From contig JAOASB010000010.1 in NCBI GenBank assembly GCA_025210375.1, positions 47,703 through 111,702 on the forward strand: DNA of 64,000 nt, written 5' to 3'. A model generated the notes under the pieces. That model did not search any database. It was not told the origin of the DNA and saw only the letters and a program-made list of their open reading frames with translations. This DNA is from Maledivibacter sp. (GTDB lineage: Bacteria > Bacillota > Clostridia > Peptostreptococcales > Caminicellaceae). Shown in pieces: positions 53,846 to 61,692 of this stretch. How positions within the stretch are numbered: the first letter of the stretch is position 1; each line of letters starts with the position of its first letter. The position numbers and the translations under genes were made by a program.

Positions 53846-54058
53846 CTTATATAAATTCTTGTCGGATTGAACGTTCTTTTTATTAATTTTCAAAATCCTA
53901 CATCTATATATATAAAATATTTTAAATTTTATATGTATAAGTTGATATGGGGTTTAAATAGAATAATAATGTAAAGAATTAAAAAACGGTAGTAGTTATG
54001 GATTAAAAGAACCATAATAGGGTAAATGAAATATAAAATAATTAAAGGGGAGTTAAAA

Positions 54059-55447
54059 ATGGAGCCTTCTATTAATGAAAGAGTCAGTGAAATGTTAAGG
54101 GAGCATAGGGATTTTTTTAGAACGGAGAAAACCAAGGATATAAACTTTAGACTAAAACAGCTTGAGATTTTAAGAGATTCAATCAAGGAAAATGAACGAC
54201 AGTTGATTGAAGCTCTTCATAGTGATTTAAATAAATCAGAATATGAGGCATATTCATCGGAAATTGGTTTTTGTCTCGATAGCATTCGTTATATTATAAA
54301 ACATTTAAGGTCTTGGGCAAGGACAAAAAAAGTAAGAACCCCCTATTTTCATGTAGGGACAAAGAGTTATATATATTCTGAGCCCTATGGAACTGTATTG
54401 ATAATAGGGCCATTTAATTATCCATTCCAATTACTTATAGAGCCCCTCATAGGAGCTATGGCAGCAGGGAATTGTGTGGTTTTAAAGCCCTCTCAATATA
54501 CTCCTCAGGTATCTGGATTAATAACTAAAATGATCAAGGAAAATTTTTCCCAGAACTATATAAGAATCGTGGAAGGTGGAAGGGAGATTACTTCGGCTTT
54601 AATCAATAAGCCCTTTGACTACATCTTCTTTACCGGTAGTGTTAATGTTGGTAAGATAGTAATGGAAGCAGCTGGTAAGAATCTAGTGCCAGTAACCCTT
54701 GAATTAGGGGGGAAAAGTCCCACTATAGTTGATAGGGAAGCAAATCTAAAGGCCGCCGCACAAAGAATTGCTTGGGGTAAGTTTTTAAATGCAGGGCAAA
54801 CCTGTGTGGCGCCAGATTACATACTCGCCCACAGGGATATAAAGGAAAAGCTAATTAGTGAATTTAAAAGTATATTAAAGAATTTTTATGGGGATGATCC
54901 ACTTCACAGTAATGATTACGGAAGAATAGTGAATAAAAAACAATTTCAAAGATTAGTACAGCTCATAGATGGAAAGAAGGTAGCAGTAGGAGGTAGATAT
55001 GATGAAGAAAAGCTATATATTGAGCCTACTATTTTAGATAAGGTACAGTGGGATGACATTATTATGGAGGATGAGATCTTTGGACCGATTTTACCAATAA
55101 TAGAATATGAAAGCCTAGATGATATAATAAAAACTATAAATGATCGTCCAAAGCCATTAGCCCTATATGTATTTTCTGAAAATAGTGATGTGGCTAAAAG
55201 GGTTATTGATGAGGTTTCCTTTGGTGGAGGATGTATAAATGATACCATATCCCATTTAGCATCTCCATATTTGCCCTTTGGTGGGGTAGGAACATCAGGC
55301 ATAGGCAGCTATCATGGCAAAGGTAGCTTTGAAACATTTTCCCATAAAAAAAGTATCATGAAAAAGACCACGAAATTTAGTCTCGCCATGCTATACCCTC
55401 CCTATGATAAAAGAAAGGTCAATCTTTTGAGAAAGATATTTAAATAG
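54059..55447 (+). CDS. Aldehyde dehydrogenase (class 3 type)
   Basis: A 462-residue NAD(P)-dependent dehydrogenase. 'GPFNYPFQLLIEPLIGAMAA', 'TGSVNVGKIVMEAAG', 'VTLELGGKSPTIVD' (catalytic Glu) and 'NAGQTCVAPDY' (catalytic Cys) are all present. The short length and the 'MLYPPYDKRKVNLLRKIFK' tail fit the YwdH/class 3 fatty-aldehyde branch. AAAGGGGAG precedes ATG 54059; the frame from 54026 has no site. Its stop codon directly abuts the composite terminator element copy 3 (55448-55640). Substrate probably a long-chain or aromatic aldehyde. Confidence 0.9.
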   Translation: MEPSINERVSEMLREHRDFFRTEKTKDINFRLKQLEILRDSIKENERQLIEALHSDLNKSEYEAYSSEIGFCLDSIRYIIKHLRSWARTKKVRTPYFHVGTKSYIYSEPYGTVLIIGPFNYPFQLLIEPLIGAMAAGNCVVLKPSQYTPQVSGLITKMIKENFSQNYIRIVEGGREITSALINKPFDYIFFTGSVNVGKIVMEAAGKNLVPVTLELGGKSPTIVDREANLKAAAQRIAWGKFLNAGQTCVAPDYILAHRDIKEKLISEFKSILKNFYGDDPLHSNDYGRIVNKKQFQRLVQLIDGKKVAVGGRYDEEKLYIEPTILDKVQWDDIIMEDEIFGPILPIIEYESLDDIIKTINDRPKPLALYVFSENSDVAKRVIDEVSFGGGCINDTISHLASPYLPFGGVGTSGIGSYHGKGSFETFSHKKSIMKKTTKFSLAMLYPPYDKRKVNLLRKIFK

Positions 55448-55640
55448 AAAAGGGCTTTATGCCCTTTTCAGATTGTTGACAAAGTCAACAAGATGTCAGG
55501 CTGTTGAGAAATCCGAAGTTCGAGGCGTGCTGAAACCGAGAGGCCGTAGCGTATACAGACATACGTAAGGGTTCTTGGTTGAAGCAGCAACGAAGAAATT
55601 CGGGTTTGTCAACAGCCTGAAAAGGGCTTTATGCCCTTTT
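55448..55640 (+). repeat. Terminator-nested 150-bp element, copy 3
   Basis: The 150-bp unit (55469-55618) lies between two identical hairpins AAAAGGGC-tttat-GCCCTTTT (55448-55468 and 55620-55640), which match over at least 21 of 21 bases. Unlike copies 1 and 2 the neighbouring genes are co-directional (aldehyde dehydrogenase, then the M55 peptidase). It begins one base after the dehydrogenase stop codon. The flanking match is perfect, so this copy may be the most recent. Confidence 0.85.
55499..55617 (+). ncRNA. Putative 119-nt structured RNA core, copy 3
   Basis: The outer helix reads GGCTGTTGA with TCAACAGCC, while copies 1 and 2 have GGCT(G/A)CCTAA with TTAGGTAGCC; most of the differing positions change on both sides. 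Inside, AACCGAG pairs with CTTGGTT, and CGTATACAGACATACG is the apical hairpin. Length equals the other copies. Expression is unproven. Confidence 0.5.
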
Positions 55641-55713
55641 TGTGTTTATATATATTTCAAAAAGGTGTACAATGGGATTAAATAAAAAAACATAGATTGT
55701 GGGGGGAATGGAT

Positions 55714-56514
55714 ATGAAGGTATATATCAGTGCTGATATAGAGGGCATAACAGGGGTTACTACCTGGAGTGAAACGGAAAAGGGTAATGGTGATTACAAT
55801 CCTTTTGTGAAGCAGATGGAGAAGGAAGTTTGCGCCGCATGTAGGGGTGCAGTGAATGCTGGTGCAGAGGAAATCTGGGTCAAGGATGCCCATGATAGCG
55901 GGAGAAACATTGATCCAGCTATTCTTCCAAGGAACGTAAAATTAATTAGGGGTTGGAGTGGTCATCCATTTTCCATGGTACAGGAGCTAGATGAATCCTT
56001 TGATGCCCTTATTTTTGTTGGCTATCATTCCTGTGGAGGTTCTAAACACAATCCATTATCCCATACAATGAACTGTGAAAATGTTAATTACATAAAGATA
56101 AACGATAGATACGCCAGCGAATTTTTACTTCACGCCTATGCGGCTGCAACGGTTAATGTTCCTGTAGTATTTGTAAGCGGAGATGAAGGCCTTTGTGATG
56201 AAATAAGTGAAGTAAATGAAAAGATAAGTACCCTTGCAGTTAAAAAGGGTATAGGTAACTCTACCATTAGTATCAATACCGACTTAGCTAATGAACTTAC
56301 GGAGAAGAAAGTAAAAGAGGCATTAATGGGGAAGTTAGATTTATGTAATATAAAGCTTCCAGATAGCTTCAAGGTTGAGATTTCATACGCAAACCATATT
56401 AGGGCATATAAAGCTTCCTTTTATCCTGGAATGAAGCAGATATCACCTACAAATGTGTTATTTGAGACAAATGACTATTTTGAAGTTTTACGAATGATAT
56501 CATTTGTGGTTTAA
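55714..56514 (+). CDS. M55-family D-aminopeptidase
   Basis: A 266-residue metallopeptidase of the DppA family. 'VYISADIEGITGVTTW' at the N-terminus carries the Asp/Glu zinc ligands, 'WVKDAHDSGRNID' holds a His and 'VGYHSCGGSKHNPLSHT' others. It cleaves D-amino-acid-containing dipeptides or related compounds, possibly recycling peptidoglycan. Start: GTG 55699 lies inside GGGGGG; ATG 55714 is correctly spaced. It follows the composite terminator copy 3 and is probably a separate transcript. Confidence 0.85.
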   Translation: MKVYISADIEGITGVTTWSETEKGNGDYNPFVKQMEKEVCAACRGAVNAGAEEIWVKDAHDSGRNIDPAILPRNVKLIRGWSGHPFSMVQELDESFDALIFVGYHSCGGSKHNPLSHTMNCENVNYIKINDRYASEFLLHAYAAATVNVPVVFVSGDEGLCDEISEVNEKISTLAVKKGIGNSTISINTDLANELTEKKVKEALMGKLDLCNIKLPDSFKVEISYANHIRAYKASFYPGMKQISPTNVLFETNDYFEVLRMISFVV

Positions 56515-56581
56515 GCTTGATTTTGTGTCAACTTCATTGATTTGGATGGGAAAAGTTAATACAATAATTGAAAAGGATAAA

Positions 56582-56619
56582 AAATCTGTAGTTGAGTACA
56601 ATAGCTACAGATTTTTTTG
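56582..56619 (+). terminator. Terminator of the M55 gene
   Basis: AAATCTGTAG and CTACAGATTT form a 10-bp perfect stem followed by TTTT. Confidence 0.7.
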
Positions 56620-56632
56620 TTCTCAATATTTT

Positions 56633-56881
56633 TTATTTATTACTAATATACTCATCCAATGCCTTAGACAACTGATCAGGGCAAGATGTAGACTTAAACC
56701 CACACGTTATACCACGAAGTTTTTTGATTACTTCATGGATATTCATTCCTTCAATTAACTGACCGATTCCCTTAAGATTTCCTGGGCATCCCGAATAAAA
56801 TACTACATTCTTTACTAAATCATTTTCAACGGTAAAAGTAATTTTTTTTGAACAAACTCCTTGTGGAATGTATGAATTCAT
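56633..56881 (-). CDS. TSCPD-domain protein (TIGR03905 family)
   Basis: An 82-residue protein. 'FYSGCPGNLKGIGQLIEGMN' and 'LRGITCGFKSTSCPDQLSKA' with the 'TSCPD' signature match TIGR03905/TSCPD domains, which also occur near the C-terminus of vitamin-B12-dependent ribonucleotide reductases. Three Cys may bind metal. AAAAGGGGA lies before the ATG. Monocistronic; function unknown. Confidence 0.85.
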   Translation of the reverse strand: MNSYIPQGVCSKKITFTVENDLVKNVVFYSGCPGNLKGIGQLIEGMNIHEVIKKLRGITCGFKSTSCPDQLSKALDEYISNK

Positions 56882-56979
56882 TTTTATCCCCTTTTCTAGT
56901 ATAGATATTTTGTAAATCCCAATATTATATAGTTTAGTATTATATTAATGACTAAAGAAAAGCTTGTCAAGTTAGATTA

Positions 56980-57795
56980 TTATTTATTTAATATTGCTAT
57001 TAGCTGTTTTACAGTAATAAAACCTATACCTTTCTCCGATAGTAATGGGTAAGCTGACTTGATGGCCTGGGCAGTGGCTTTTCCACCTTCAACTCCCACA
57101 TGGCCAATTCCTATGGCATATCCTCTTTTTAAAGCTATATCACCTAGCTTTAGTATCTGTTTTCTAATATGGGCAGTATCCTTAGTGCCATCTAAGAACA
57201 CATCTCTGGTAAGGCATGGAACCTCTAGGATCTCAGCTGTTTCGGAGATCACTGACTTAGGTGAAGTTTTGCTATCCACAAAAAATAAATTTTTATCCTT
57301 TGCTACTTCTAATATAGCTTTCATTATTCTTTTATCTTGTGTGGCCTTAGAACCCATATGATTATTTATACCCGTTGCATATTTTATTTCCTTTAGCCCA
57401 TCATATACGATGGATTTTACTTCTTCATTAGATAGATCACAGGTAATTCCCCTTGGTCCCAGCCATTCTTTTTTTCCAACATTGGGTTCCATGGCAAGAT
57501 GCATGATGACTTCTAGATTGGCATTATATGCAGCCTCGGCATCCGATGAGCTATAGGGCATAAATGGCATTACCGCCGCGGTAATAGGAATATTTAAATC
57601 CATCATTTCATCTGTGCCGTCTCCATGATTGCCAAAATCATCGATTATTAATACTATATAGCCTTTAGAATTTAAATCGGTTTTGATGCTTGAGGCCTTA
57701 TTAAAGAATATTTGAAACATAATTAGTAAAAAAAAGATGGACAATATTATTAATAAAAGTTTAAACAATTTCTTCCTAGTAATAATTATCCACAT
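56980..57795 (-). CDS. Divergent polysaccharide deacetylase family (DUF610/YibQ) protein
   Basis: A 271-residue membrane-anchored protein. One N-terminal helix (~8-30) is followed by the domain 'GYIVLIIDDFGNHGDGTDEM', 'AVMPFMPYSSSDAEAAYNAN', 'VIMHLAMEPNVG', 'NNHMGSKAT' and 'YAIGIGHVGVEGGKATAQAI', all typical of the divergent polysaccharide deacetylase group. The Asp/His metal site appears intact. It probably removes acetyl groups from a cell-surface glycan. Start: GTG 57813 is upstream of GAGGGAAG, so ATG 57795 is used. Confidence 0.85.
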   Translation of the reverse strand: MWIIITRKKLFKLLLIILSIFFLLIMFQIFFNKASSIKTDLNSKGYIVLIIDDFGNHGDGTDEMMDLNIPITAAVMPFMPYSSSDAEAAYNANLEVIMHLAMEPNVGKKEWLGPRGITCDLSNEEVKSIVYDGLKEIKYATGINNHMGSKATQDKRIMKAILEVAKDKNLFFVDSKTSPKSVISETAEILEVPCLTRDVFLDGTKDTAHIRKQILKLGDIALKRGYAIGIGHVGVEGGKATAQAIKSAYPLLSEKGIGFITVKQLIAILNK

Positions 57796-57952
57796 AATAT
57801 ACACTTCCCTCACATTAGTTATTTAATATATAAGTATATAATTCTCCATATATTATGCTTAATTTAATATAAGATTGTAGAAAGCCTTTAGTTGGTGTAT
57901 TATGTTATAGTCATGCTACACTAAAATTTATTAATGTTTAAAGTAGCACTGC

Positions 57953-57994
57953 TATAGGGATTCTAGTCAAAACTTTAATTTAGAACTCTCTATA
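57953..57994. repeat. MITE family 2, short 42-bp form
   Basis: TATAGGGATTCTAGTCAAAA joins to TAGAACTCTCTATA. It lies just before the small gene at 58032. Confidence 0.55.
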
Positions 57995-58031
57995 TAAGGA
58001 AAATATCTCTATGAAAAGGTGGTATTAATTT

Positions 58032-58388
58032 ATGACACTTAACAAAGGAAACCTGTGTATACATAGTGATTTTGAAATAAGAGTAGTAAGAGAGGATGGG
58101 AATGATATTGACTTATTTATCCCCATTGGAGATAGAACCTTAAATTTGTATCTAGGGGAGGATATAGAAGCTATAAATTCTAGATTGCAATTTTCTATAG
58201 TTAAGAACTTGATATTTAGGTTTAGTATGGATAAGGACAATAATACATCAACTATTCATATGCTTAGGAGCATAGATTTGTATTCATCAATTGTAAATTT
58301 TGAAATAGACTATAGTAAGCGTATGATTGAGATAAAGGATAAGGAGTACTTTGTGGAAATGAGGATAAAGGATAAGCAAAACTGTTGA
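58032..58388 (+). CDS. Small protein of unknown function
   Basis: A 118-residue, strand-rich soluble protein with alternating hydrophobic residues ('DIDLFIPIGDRTLNLYLGED', 'FSIVKNLIFRFSMDKDNNTS'). No catalytic motif is seen. AAAAGGTGG precedes the ATG. Its stop codon lies in the left arm of its own terminator hairpin. Family not recognised. Confidence 0.6.
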   Translation: MTLNKGNLCIHSDFEIRVVREDGNDIDLFIPIGDRTLNLYLGEDIEAINSRLQFSIVKNLIFRFSMDKDNNTSTIHMLRSIDLYSSIVNFEIDYSKRMIEIKDKEYFVEMRIKDKQNC

Positions 58389-58427
58389 TAAACTTATAAA
58401 TATTACAGGTTTATCAACAGTTTGTTT
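58379..58427 (+). terminator. Terminator overlapping the stop of the 58032 gene
   Basis: The 15-bp arms 58379-58393 and 58409-58423 are perfectly complementary. The TGA stop (58386-58388) lies within the left arm. Confidence 0.75.
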
Positions 58428-58536
58428 CATTCATGTTAAAAATTCTAAAATTTAAACTATTTATAATGAAAAAATCATATAATTATAATAACATAAATAA
58501 TAACATAAATTTTATTTTGACTTGAGGGGGTATTTT

Positions 58537-58764
58537 ATGTTAAATGGTAAGAAAATCAGAGAAATTAGAAGAACCTTAGGGTATACTGCTCGGGATGTAG
58601 AGATTCTTACAAAGGACACCAAATATGGAGCCTCAATTTCAAAATCATATCTAGAGGAGTTAGAAAGAGGTGACAAGAAAAATCCAAGCTTTCAAAAGAT
58701 AGAAGTCTTAGCAAATGTATTATGCTGTAAACTAGATGATTTAGTGTTAAGGGCGGAAGCTTAA
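58537..58764 (+). CDS. Small XRE-family transcriptional regulator
   Basis: A 75-residue protein that is almost entirely an XRE HTH domain: 'KKIREIRRTLGYTARDVEIL', 'SKSYLEELERGDKKNPSFQK', 'IEVLANVLCCKLDDLVLRA'. GAGGGGG precedes ATG 58537; the frame from TTG 58522 overlaps that site. It is monocistronic, with its own terminator. Target unknown. Confidence 0.8.
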   Translation: MLNGKKIREIRRTLGYTARDVEILTKDTKYGASISKSYLEELERGDKKNPSFQKIEVLANVLCCKLDDLVLRAEA

Positions 58765-58786
58765 TAGATAACGATATAGTAAATAC

Positions 58787-58812
58787 AGAACGGTTCTATG
58801 CCGTTCTTTTTT
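58787..58812 (+). terminator. Terminator of the small XRE gene
   Basis: AGAACGG and CCGTTCT form a 7-bp perfect stem, followed by TTTTT. Confidence 0.7.
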
Positions 58813-58892
58813 AGTTCCTACTATATAGAAATAGGAAAAAAATAGATAAATATGTTGAATTATATAGTATTTATAAGGTAAAATAATTATTA

Positions 58893-59050
58893 GAGCAAAT
58901 TGCATAATTACTTTCTATAAAAACCATCTACTATATGTAGTTTTAAAATCCTTAAAGCTATACCATCAAATATGCTTATATCTTAAGTAATCAAATTAAG
59001 GATGATATTCGCATATGCAATTGTGCCAAGTAAGAGTTATACAATTTTCT
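58893..59050. repeat. MITE family 1, full copy with ATTA duplication
   Basis: It runs from GAGCAAATTGCATAATTACT to GAGTTATACAATTTTCT. ATTA lies on both sides, allowing for one changed end base. It is the closest to a consensus copy, about 158 bp. It lies just before the PlsC gene. Confidence 0.75.
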
Positions 59051-59088
59051 AATTAAATAACAATCAAATAACAAATAAGAGGTGTCAT

Positions 59089-59814
59089 ATGGTTAGAACG
59101 ATTATGTGGATTATCTATTTTATTTATCGAATACTGGTTATAACGCCATATTTGATAACTCTCAAGTCCCTTGATAAACAAGATAGAATAGATGAGAGGG
59201 ATGAGCTTGCTTATGATATATCTAGAAAGTGGGGCTATAATTTAATTAAAGCAAGTGGCTCTAAAATAAAAGTTATAGGACAAGAAAACATACCAAAGGA
59301 TCAAGCAGTACTTTTTGTTAGTAATCATCAAAGCTATTTGGATATACCTGTATTACTTGGATATATTGATAAGCCAAAATCATTTATAGCTAAGGCAGAA
59401 CTAAGCAAATATCCTTTATTTAGTACATGGATGAAGGCTATGAGATGCATCTTTATTGATAGAAGCGATGTTAGACAATCATTGAGGGCCATAAAAGAGG
59501 GTATAAAGCTTTTGAAGAACGGATATTCCTTAGTAATTTTTCCAGAGGGAACTAGAAGTAAGGATGGTAACCTAATGGAATTTAAGCAAGGCAGTTTGAA
59601 ATTAGCAACTAAATCTGGAGTTCCCATAATGCCAGTTACCATTAATGGAACTAAGGACATAATGACAAGGGGAACACTATTCATTAAACCTACTGATGTT
59701 GAAATCATAATTTCAAAGCCAATATTTATGGATGAAGAAACAGCCAAGGATTCCAAGGCTTTAAATGAAAGGGTAAGAAATATTATAAGTGAAAATTTGA
59801 ACACTACTCCATAA
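59089..59814 (+). CDS. 1-acyl-sn-glycerol-3-phosphate acyltransferase (PlsC family)
   Basis: A 241-residue membrane enzyme. A hydrophobic N-terminus is followed by the catalytic 'NHQSYLDIP' (HX4D) at ~84, 'FIDRSDVRQSLRAI', and 'VIFPEGTRSKDGNL' at ~149, then 'VPIMPVTINGTKDIM'. It makes phosphatidic acid from lysophosphatidic acid, or a related lipid. AAGAGGTG precedes the ATG. The terminator hairpin begins within its last codons, with the stop in its loop. Confidence 0.9.
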   Translation: MVRTIMWIIYFIYRILVITPYLITLKSLDKQDRIDERDELAYDISRKWGYNLIKASGSKIKVIGQENIPKDQAVLFVSNHQSYLDIPVLLGYIDKPKSFIAKAELSKYPLFSTWMKAMRCIFIDRSDVRQSLRAIKEGIKLLKNGYSLVIFPEGTRSKDGNLMEFKQGSLKLATKSGVPIMPVTINGTKDIMTRGTLFIKPTDVEIIISKPIFMDEETAKDSKALNERVRNIISENLNTTP

Positions 59815-59830
59815 TGGAATAGTGTTTTTT
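59800..59830 (+). terminator. Terminator overlapping the PlsC stop codon
   Basis: AACACTACTCCA and TGGAATAGTGTT pair with one mismatch around a TAA loop, which is the stop codon; TTTTTT follows. Confidence 0.7.
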
Positions 59831-60214
59831 AAATGGACAAAGGGACTTTTTTCCCTTTTACCTAATTACATTGATGCCGAGGATACACCTTAATCGAAGA
59901 AAAGACGATAGTTCCATAGTAGAACTATCGTTTCGGATTGTAAACTCCTGGATAAGTAGGAGTTTTTATAATATGTTAAATTAGTCTTTAGGATACTTGT
60001 ATTGTGGATCAAGCCAACATATCCTACAAAAACCACGCTTAGTAATCAGATTAGAGAATGTCCTGTATTTCTACCACTTTAAGATATATTATATTAGCAT
60101 TGTCTAAAATACGGTAGTTTGTTAAACAATAGTAATAGTCTCGTTGCCTAATAAAAAATGAAAGTGCAATCATTAAATCCACGATGATGCAAAATATATG
60201 TTGTACTTTTTATT
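59831..60214. other. Gene-free interval with two further hairpins
   Basis: CGATAGTTC/GAACTATCG (59906-59930) and AAACTCCT/AGGAGTTT with a T-run (59942-59967) are both hairpins, the second a good terminator. No ORF, RNA or MITE is seen in the rest. The doubled terminators suggest a lost or very short gene between them. Confidence 0.5.
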
Positions 60215-60490
60215 TTATTTATCTATTTTTTTTTCTAATTCTATATCTTGTTCCCAGTTTTCATTTCCGCCAGTATCCAATATAAACTTGCTCCACAACT
60301 TTCCTGTTTTAGTATCTAATATTACCTGATTATATGTATTAGCTTTATAATATTGATATCTACCAATAGTATTTTTTTCATTATTAGATGATATATATAT
60401 TATATTTTTTATTAAATATATAATATATATATTAGTTATTATTATACAAATAATTAAAATAAAATTAATATATTGAATATATCTTTTCAT
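60215..60490 (-). CDS. Small membrane protein of unknown function
   Basis: A 91-residue protein with one or two transmembrane helices ('YIQYINFILIICIIITNIYI', 'IYLIKNIIYISS'), and a soluble tail 'VILDTKTGKLWSKFIL'. It starts 6 bp after the stop of the secreted protein gene with no clear ribosome site, so it is probably translationally coupled. It may serve the same function as its neighbour. Unrecognised. Confidence 0.5.
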   Translation of the reverse strand: MKRYIQYINFILIICIIITNIYIIYLIKNIIYISSNNEKNTIGRYQYYKANTYNQVILDTKTGKLWSKFILDTGGNENWEQDIELEKKIDK

Positions 60491-60496
60491 AAAATT

Positions 60497-61171
60497 CTAA
60501 TTAACATTCTTATCTATAGAATACTCTATGCATTTAGGGCTTTTTACATTATCAACATATTCATTTCCACCATATACAGTTGTAGTTTTACCTGTATCTA
60601 TATTACCATTATATATTCTATATACGTCCCATTTCTTAACTTCGATATTATATAAATCATAATTAACACAACCATAAAAATACCTTGTATTACACGATGA
60701 ACTTTCACTTGGTCCACTAAAAGTTTCACCTCTATTCCATGTTTTGCTAACTGTTCCAGATACAGAGCCTGTTAATGATAGTTTTATAACACTTTTGATC
60801 TCAGTGGAACCACTTACACTAACTGTCCCAGATACTGATTTTGAAGATGATAGAGTTTTAGTAGATCCTCTAGCAACACTTATCAAAAACTTCTTGTTTT
60901 GATAAGTATCACAATCCACTTCACGCAGATCTTTTTCTCCAACAGTATAATAAGAATGGTCATATACTTCTGTAATTACTCCTCTTGTTTTTACAGATGA
61001 ATTTTTTAAAGATTCATCTATAAATTTAATTTTTGCGTTAGGATTGTATTGTGCTTTAAATTCTTTGTAGGTGCTTACATTAAAATTTTTTTCTCCAGCA
61101 AAACAAGTTGCTGTCATAGATAAGATTAACAACATGACAGTAATTAATGATAAAAATTTTCTTTTAAACAT
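60497..61171 (-). CDS. Secreted strand-rich protein of unknown function
   Basis: A 224-residue protein with a signal peptide ('FLSLITVMLLILSMTATCFA', cleavage ~Ala25). The middle is a long run of alternating Ser/Thr and hydrophobic residues ('SKSVSGTVSVSGSTEIKSVI', 'KLSLTGSVSGTVSKTWNRGE') such as amphipathic beta-strands; four mature Cys may form disulfides. Similar alternating patterns occur in pore-forming hairpins of aerolysin-like toxins, but that is only a resemblance. AATAAGGAG lies before the ATG. Its small membrane-protein neighbour follows by 6 bp. Family not recognised. Confidence 0.6.
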   Translation of the reverse strand: MFKRKFLSLITVMLLILSMTATCFAGEKNFNVSTYKEFKAQYNPNAKIKFIDESLKNSSVKTRGVITEVYDHSYYTVGEKDLREVDCDTYQNKKFLISVARGSTKTLSSSKSVSGTVSVSGSTEIKSVIKLSLTGSVSGTVSKTWNRGETFSGPSESSSCNTRYFYGCVNYDLYNIEVKKWDVYRIYNGNIDTGKTTTVYGGNEYVDNVKSPKCIEYSIDKNVN

Positions 61172-61692
61172 AAATATTCACTCCTTATTTTATTTTTATA
61201 TTTTACTTATTAAGTATAACAAAACAAATATAGAAAATAAAGTAATTTTTAAAATATTTTTACATTTTTATATAAATTTAATAACTATCAAAAAAATGCT
61301 AAAATATAAATTCATATCCTATGGAATAATAATGCTCTCTTTAATTAAATTCTTAAAAGTTTCTTTTGATACTAGGGGATATACATAGCAATCTAAAAAA
61401 TACTATGCTAAGACTGTAAAATTGAATACACTAATATTATGTTAAATATTTTTAGAAGTTGTCTTAGGATAAGAAATTCTTAATAATTTCATTTACAATA
61501 TCCTAAGCCTTTGCATAATCATTCTCCAATAATTTTTTATTTATATTGCGTGAAATGTTTTTTTAATCGTACCATCCACCATTTTGTATAATTACACATG
61601 GTTCTAAGTGTGGAAATATACAAAATAAATATTTACAACCTACCTACTAGTATGATATAATTCTGATACAATAAAAAAAGGAGACTAAGAGA
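61172..61692. other. 521-bp gene-free interval with two palindromes
   Basis: CTTAGGATA...TATCCTAAG (61463-61507) and ATTTTGTATA...TATACAAAAT (61581-61626) lie between the secreted protein gene (-) and the OYE gene (+). No ORF, RNA or MITE was recognised. Promoters for both divergent genes should lie here. Confidence 0.5.
61581..61626. promoter_or_regulatory. Inverted repeat upstream of the OYE gene (candidate operator)
   Basis: ATTTTGTATA (61581-61590) and TATACAAAAT (61617-61626) are perfect 10-bp arms, with ACAC and GTGT also paired inside. It lies about 67 bp before the ATG. It may be a site for the TetR regulator encoded downstream; inference. Confidence 0.4.

Noticed and set aside
55469..55618. 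Group II intron or ribozyme remnant
   Set aside because: No domain V-like hairpin, no reverse transcriptase; the unit is too short and the conserved core differs.
56504..56758. + strand frame overlapping the TSCPD gene
   Set aside because: Antisense of a clearly recognised gene; no ribosome site.
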